Of a DNA stretch of 64,000 bases, positions 63,558 to 64,000 are shown in pieces. Made by a program: the position numbers and the translations under genes. Source of the stretch: Halomonas sp. 'Soap Lake #6'. Its GTDB lineage: Bacteria; Pseudomonadota; Gammaproteobacteria; Pseudomonadales; Halomonadaceae. The first letter of the stretch is position 1. Each line of letters starts with the position of its first letter. The stretch spans positions 3,100,001 through 3,164,000 of the forward strand of contig NZ_CP020469.1 in the NCBI RefSeq assembly GCF_003031405.1, written 5' to 3'. Below the pieces are notes generated by a model. That model saw only the letters and a list, made by a program, of their open reading frames with translations. It ran no database searches and was not told where the DNA came from.

Positions 63558-63746
63558 TTAATTCTCGGCGGCGTCTTCAATACTCTCACCCATTTCTTCG
63601 ATACTTTCACCGGCACTTTCCATGCTTTCATCAATGCTTTCGCCAGCTTCTTCTGCAGGACCTTGATTATCACATGCAGCCAGTCCACCCACCATCATCG
63701 CCATTAATAGTGCTACTGCTAGCTTCTTCATCAACTGAATACTCAT
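63558..63746 (-). CDS. Small acidic lipoprotein with short repeats
   Basis: The 62-residue protein has a signal peptide with lipobox GLAAC (Cys25). The mature part is almost purely Glu, Ser, Ala and Gly with repeated GESI(D/E) units (GESIDESMESAGESIEEMGESIEDA), likely a short coiled or disordered tail. ATG 63746 has GGAGGAGAG upstream. No family is identified; it resembles the small EESGE-type lipoproteins annotated in many halophiles and marine bacteria, which is an impression only. Confidence 0.75.
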   Translation of the reverse strand: MSIQLMKKLAVALLMAMMVGGLAACDNQGPAEEAGESIDESMESAGESIEEMGESIEDAAEN

Positions 63747-63981
63747 ATCGTCTCTCCTCCTGAGAATATAGCGCTTCATGGTAGCACTTTAGGATACGTA
63801 CCCCCTCATACTAGGCGCTGCCTCACGCATGTACCAGCTGAGTCTAGTAACCTCTTGTTATTCAATTTATTAAAACGATTGTATTTAAGGAAAATTATGC
63901 ATTAGGTGTTAAGGACAATAGTGAATGTAACCCATAAAAAAATCCCCCAAGGCATCAGCCCTGGGGGATTTTTCTTAATAA
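63747..63981. other. Intergenic stretch, no gene seen
   Basis: About 235 bases lie between the lipoprotein start and the 5S rRNA end. No open frame or RNA gene is recognised besides the rRNA terminator at 63936-63978. The part before that must hold the lipoprotein promoter. Confidence 0.6.
63936..63978 (-). terminator. Terminator of the rRNA operon beyond the right edge
   Basis: A stem CCCCCA...TGGGGG flanked by AAAAAAAT and ATTTTT gives a hairpin with a run of seven U on the minus strand, just after the 5S rRNA end. It is read from the right. Confidence 0.8.
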
Positions 63982-64000
63982 GTGCCTGACGATGACCTAC
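63982..64000 (-). rRNA. 3' end of a 5S rRNA gene, cut by the window edge
   Basis: On the minus strand the last bases read GTAGGTCATCGTCAGGCAC, which matches the 3' end of gammaproteobacterial 5S rRNA (AGAGTAGGTCATCGTCA...; the TCGTCAGGCA part is the 3' strand of helix I). The terminator just downstream fits an rRNA operon end. Only 19 bases are visible, so the call depends on recognising this end. Confidence 0.75.

Overview
The window reads as a chromosomal segment of a moderately GC-rich gammaproteobacterium, most likely a halophile of the Halomonas/Vreelandella group. This is an inference. It rests on a PHB-type acetoacetyl-CoA reductase, on the Pseudomonas-like gene order rpsT-murJ-ribF-ileS-lspA-fkpB-ispH-minor pilins, and on generally acidic proteins. 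No database search was possible.

Layout. Bases 1-8220 are housekeeping: the end of a large M16 (pitrilysin-type) protease, exonuclease I (sbcB), the division-site genes minC-minD-minE, and a 935-residue DUF349 coiled-coil protein divergent from minC. phaB follows, then an initiator tRNA with a clear promoter and terminator.

Bases about 9500-40480 hold one complete type VI secretion system (T6SS). The minus-strand operon runs tssB-tssC-tssE-tssF-tssG-FHA-tssJ-tssK-tssL-clpV-vasH-vasI-tssA-tssM, the same order as the Vibrio cholerae vipA-vasK cluster. It continues through a GNAT acetyltransferase, PAAR, VgrG, a DUF4123 adaptor and a VasX-like membrane effector. It ends in a three-gene tail of membrane proteins: two DUF6708-like paralogues flanking a zinc-ribbon protein. 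hcp is transcribed in the opposite direction across a long AT-rich intergenic region. That region has a textbook sigma-54 -24/-12 promoter and two adjacent dyads at enhancer distance, matching the sigma-54 activator VasH encoded in the cluster. Both DUF6708-like paralogues carry long poly-G tracts (11 and 10 nt) inside transmembrane codons, so the effector tail may be phase-variable. This is the most novel-looking signal in the window.

Bases 40500-52830 are a conserved envelope/translation block: trpS, a compact set of minor pilin genes (pilE, pilV, pilW and an unusually long PilX-like protein, with no pilY1), ispH, fkpB, lspA, ileS, ribF, murJ and rpsT. Bases 53070-63750 are a loose set of small metabolic and stress genes: a periplasmic DsrE-like protein, a CnoX-like thioredoxin/TPR protein, a MalY/PatB-type C-S lyase, a thioesterase, DUF501, a LOG-family protein, a DEDDh exonuclease, a Sel1-repeat protein, an aldo/keto reductase, yaaA, an isochorismatase-like hydrolase, a Tim44-domain protein and a small lipoprotein. 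The right edge contains the terminator and the last bases of a 5S rRNA on the minus strand, so an rRNA operon lies just beyond the window.

How it works together. The T6SS block supplies baseplate, sheath, membrane complex, recycling ATPase, regulator, spike and at least one effector with its loading adaptor. The immunity function is not identified by sequence; the tail genes downstream of the effector are the best candidates. All functional assignments are from reading sequence motifs and gene order.
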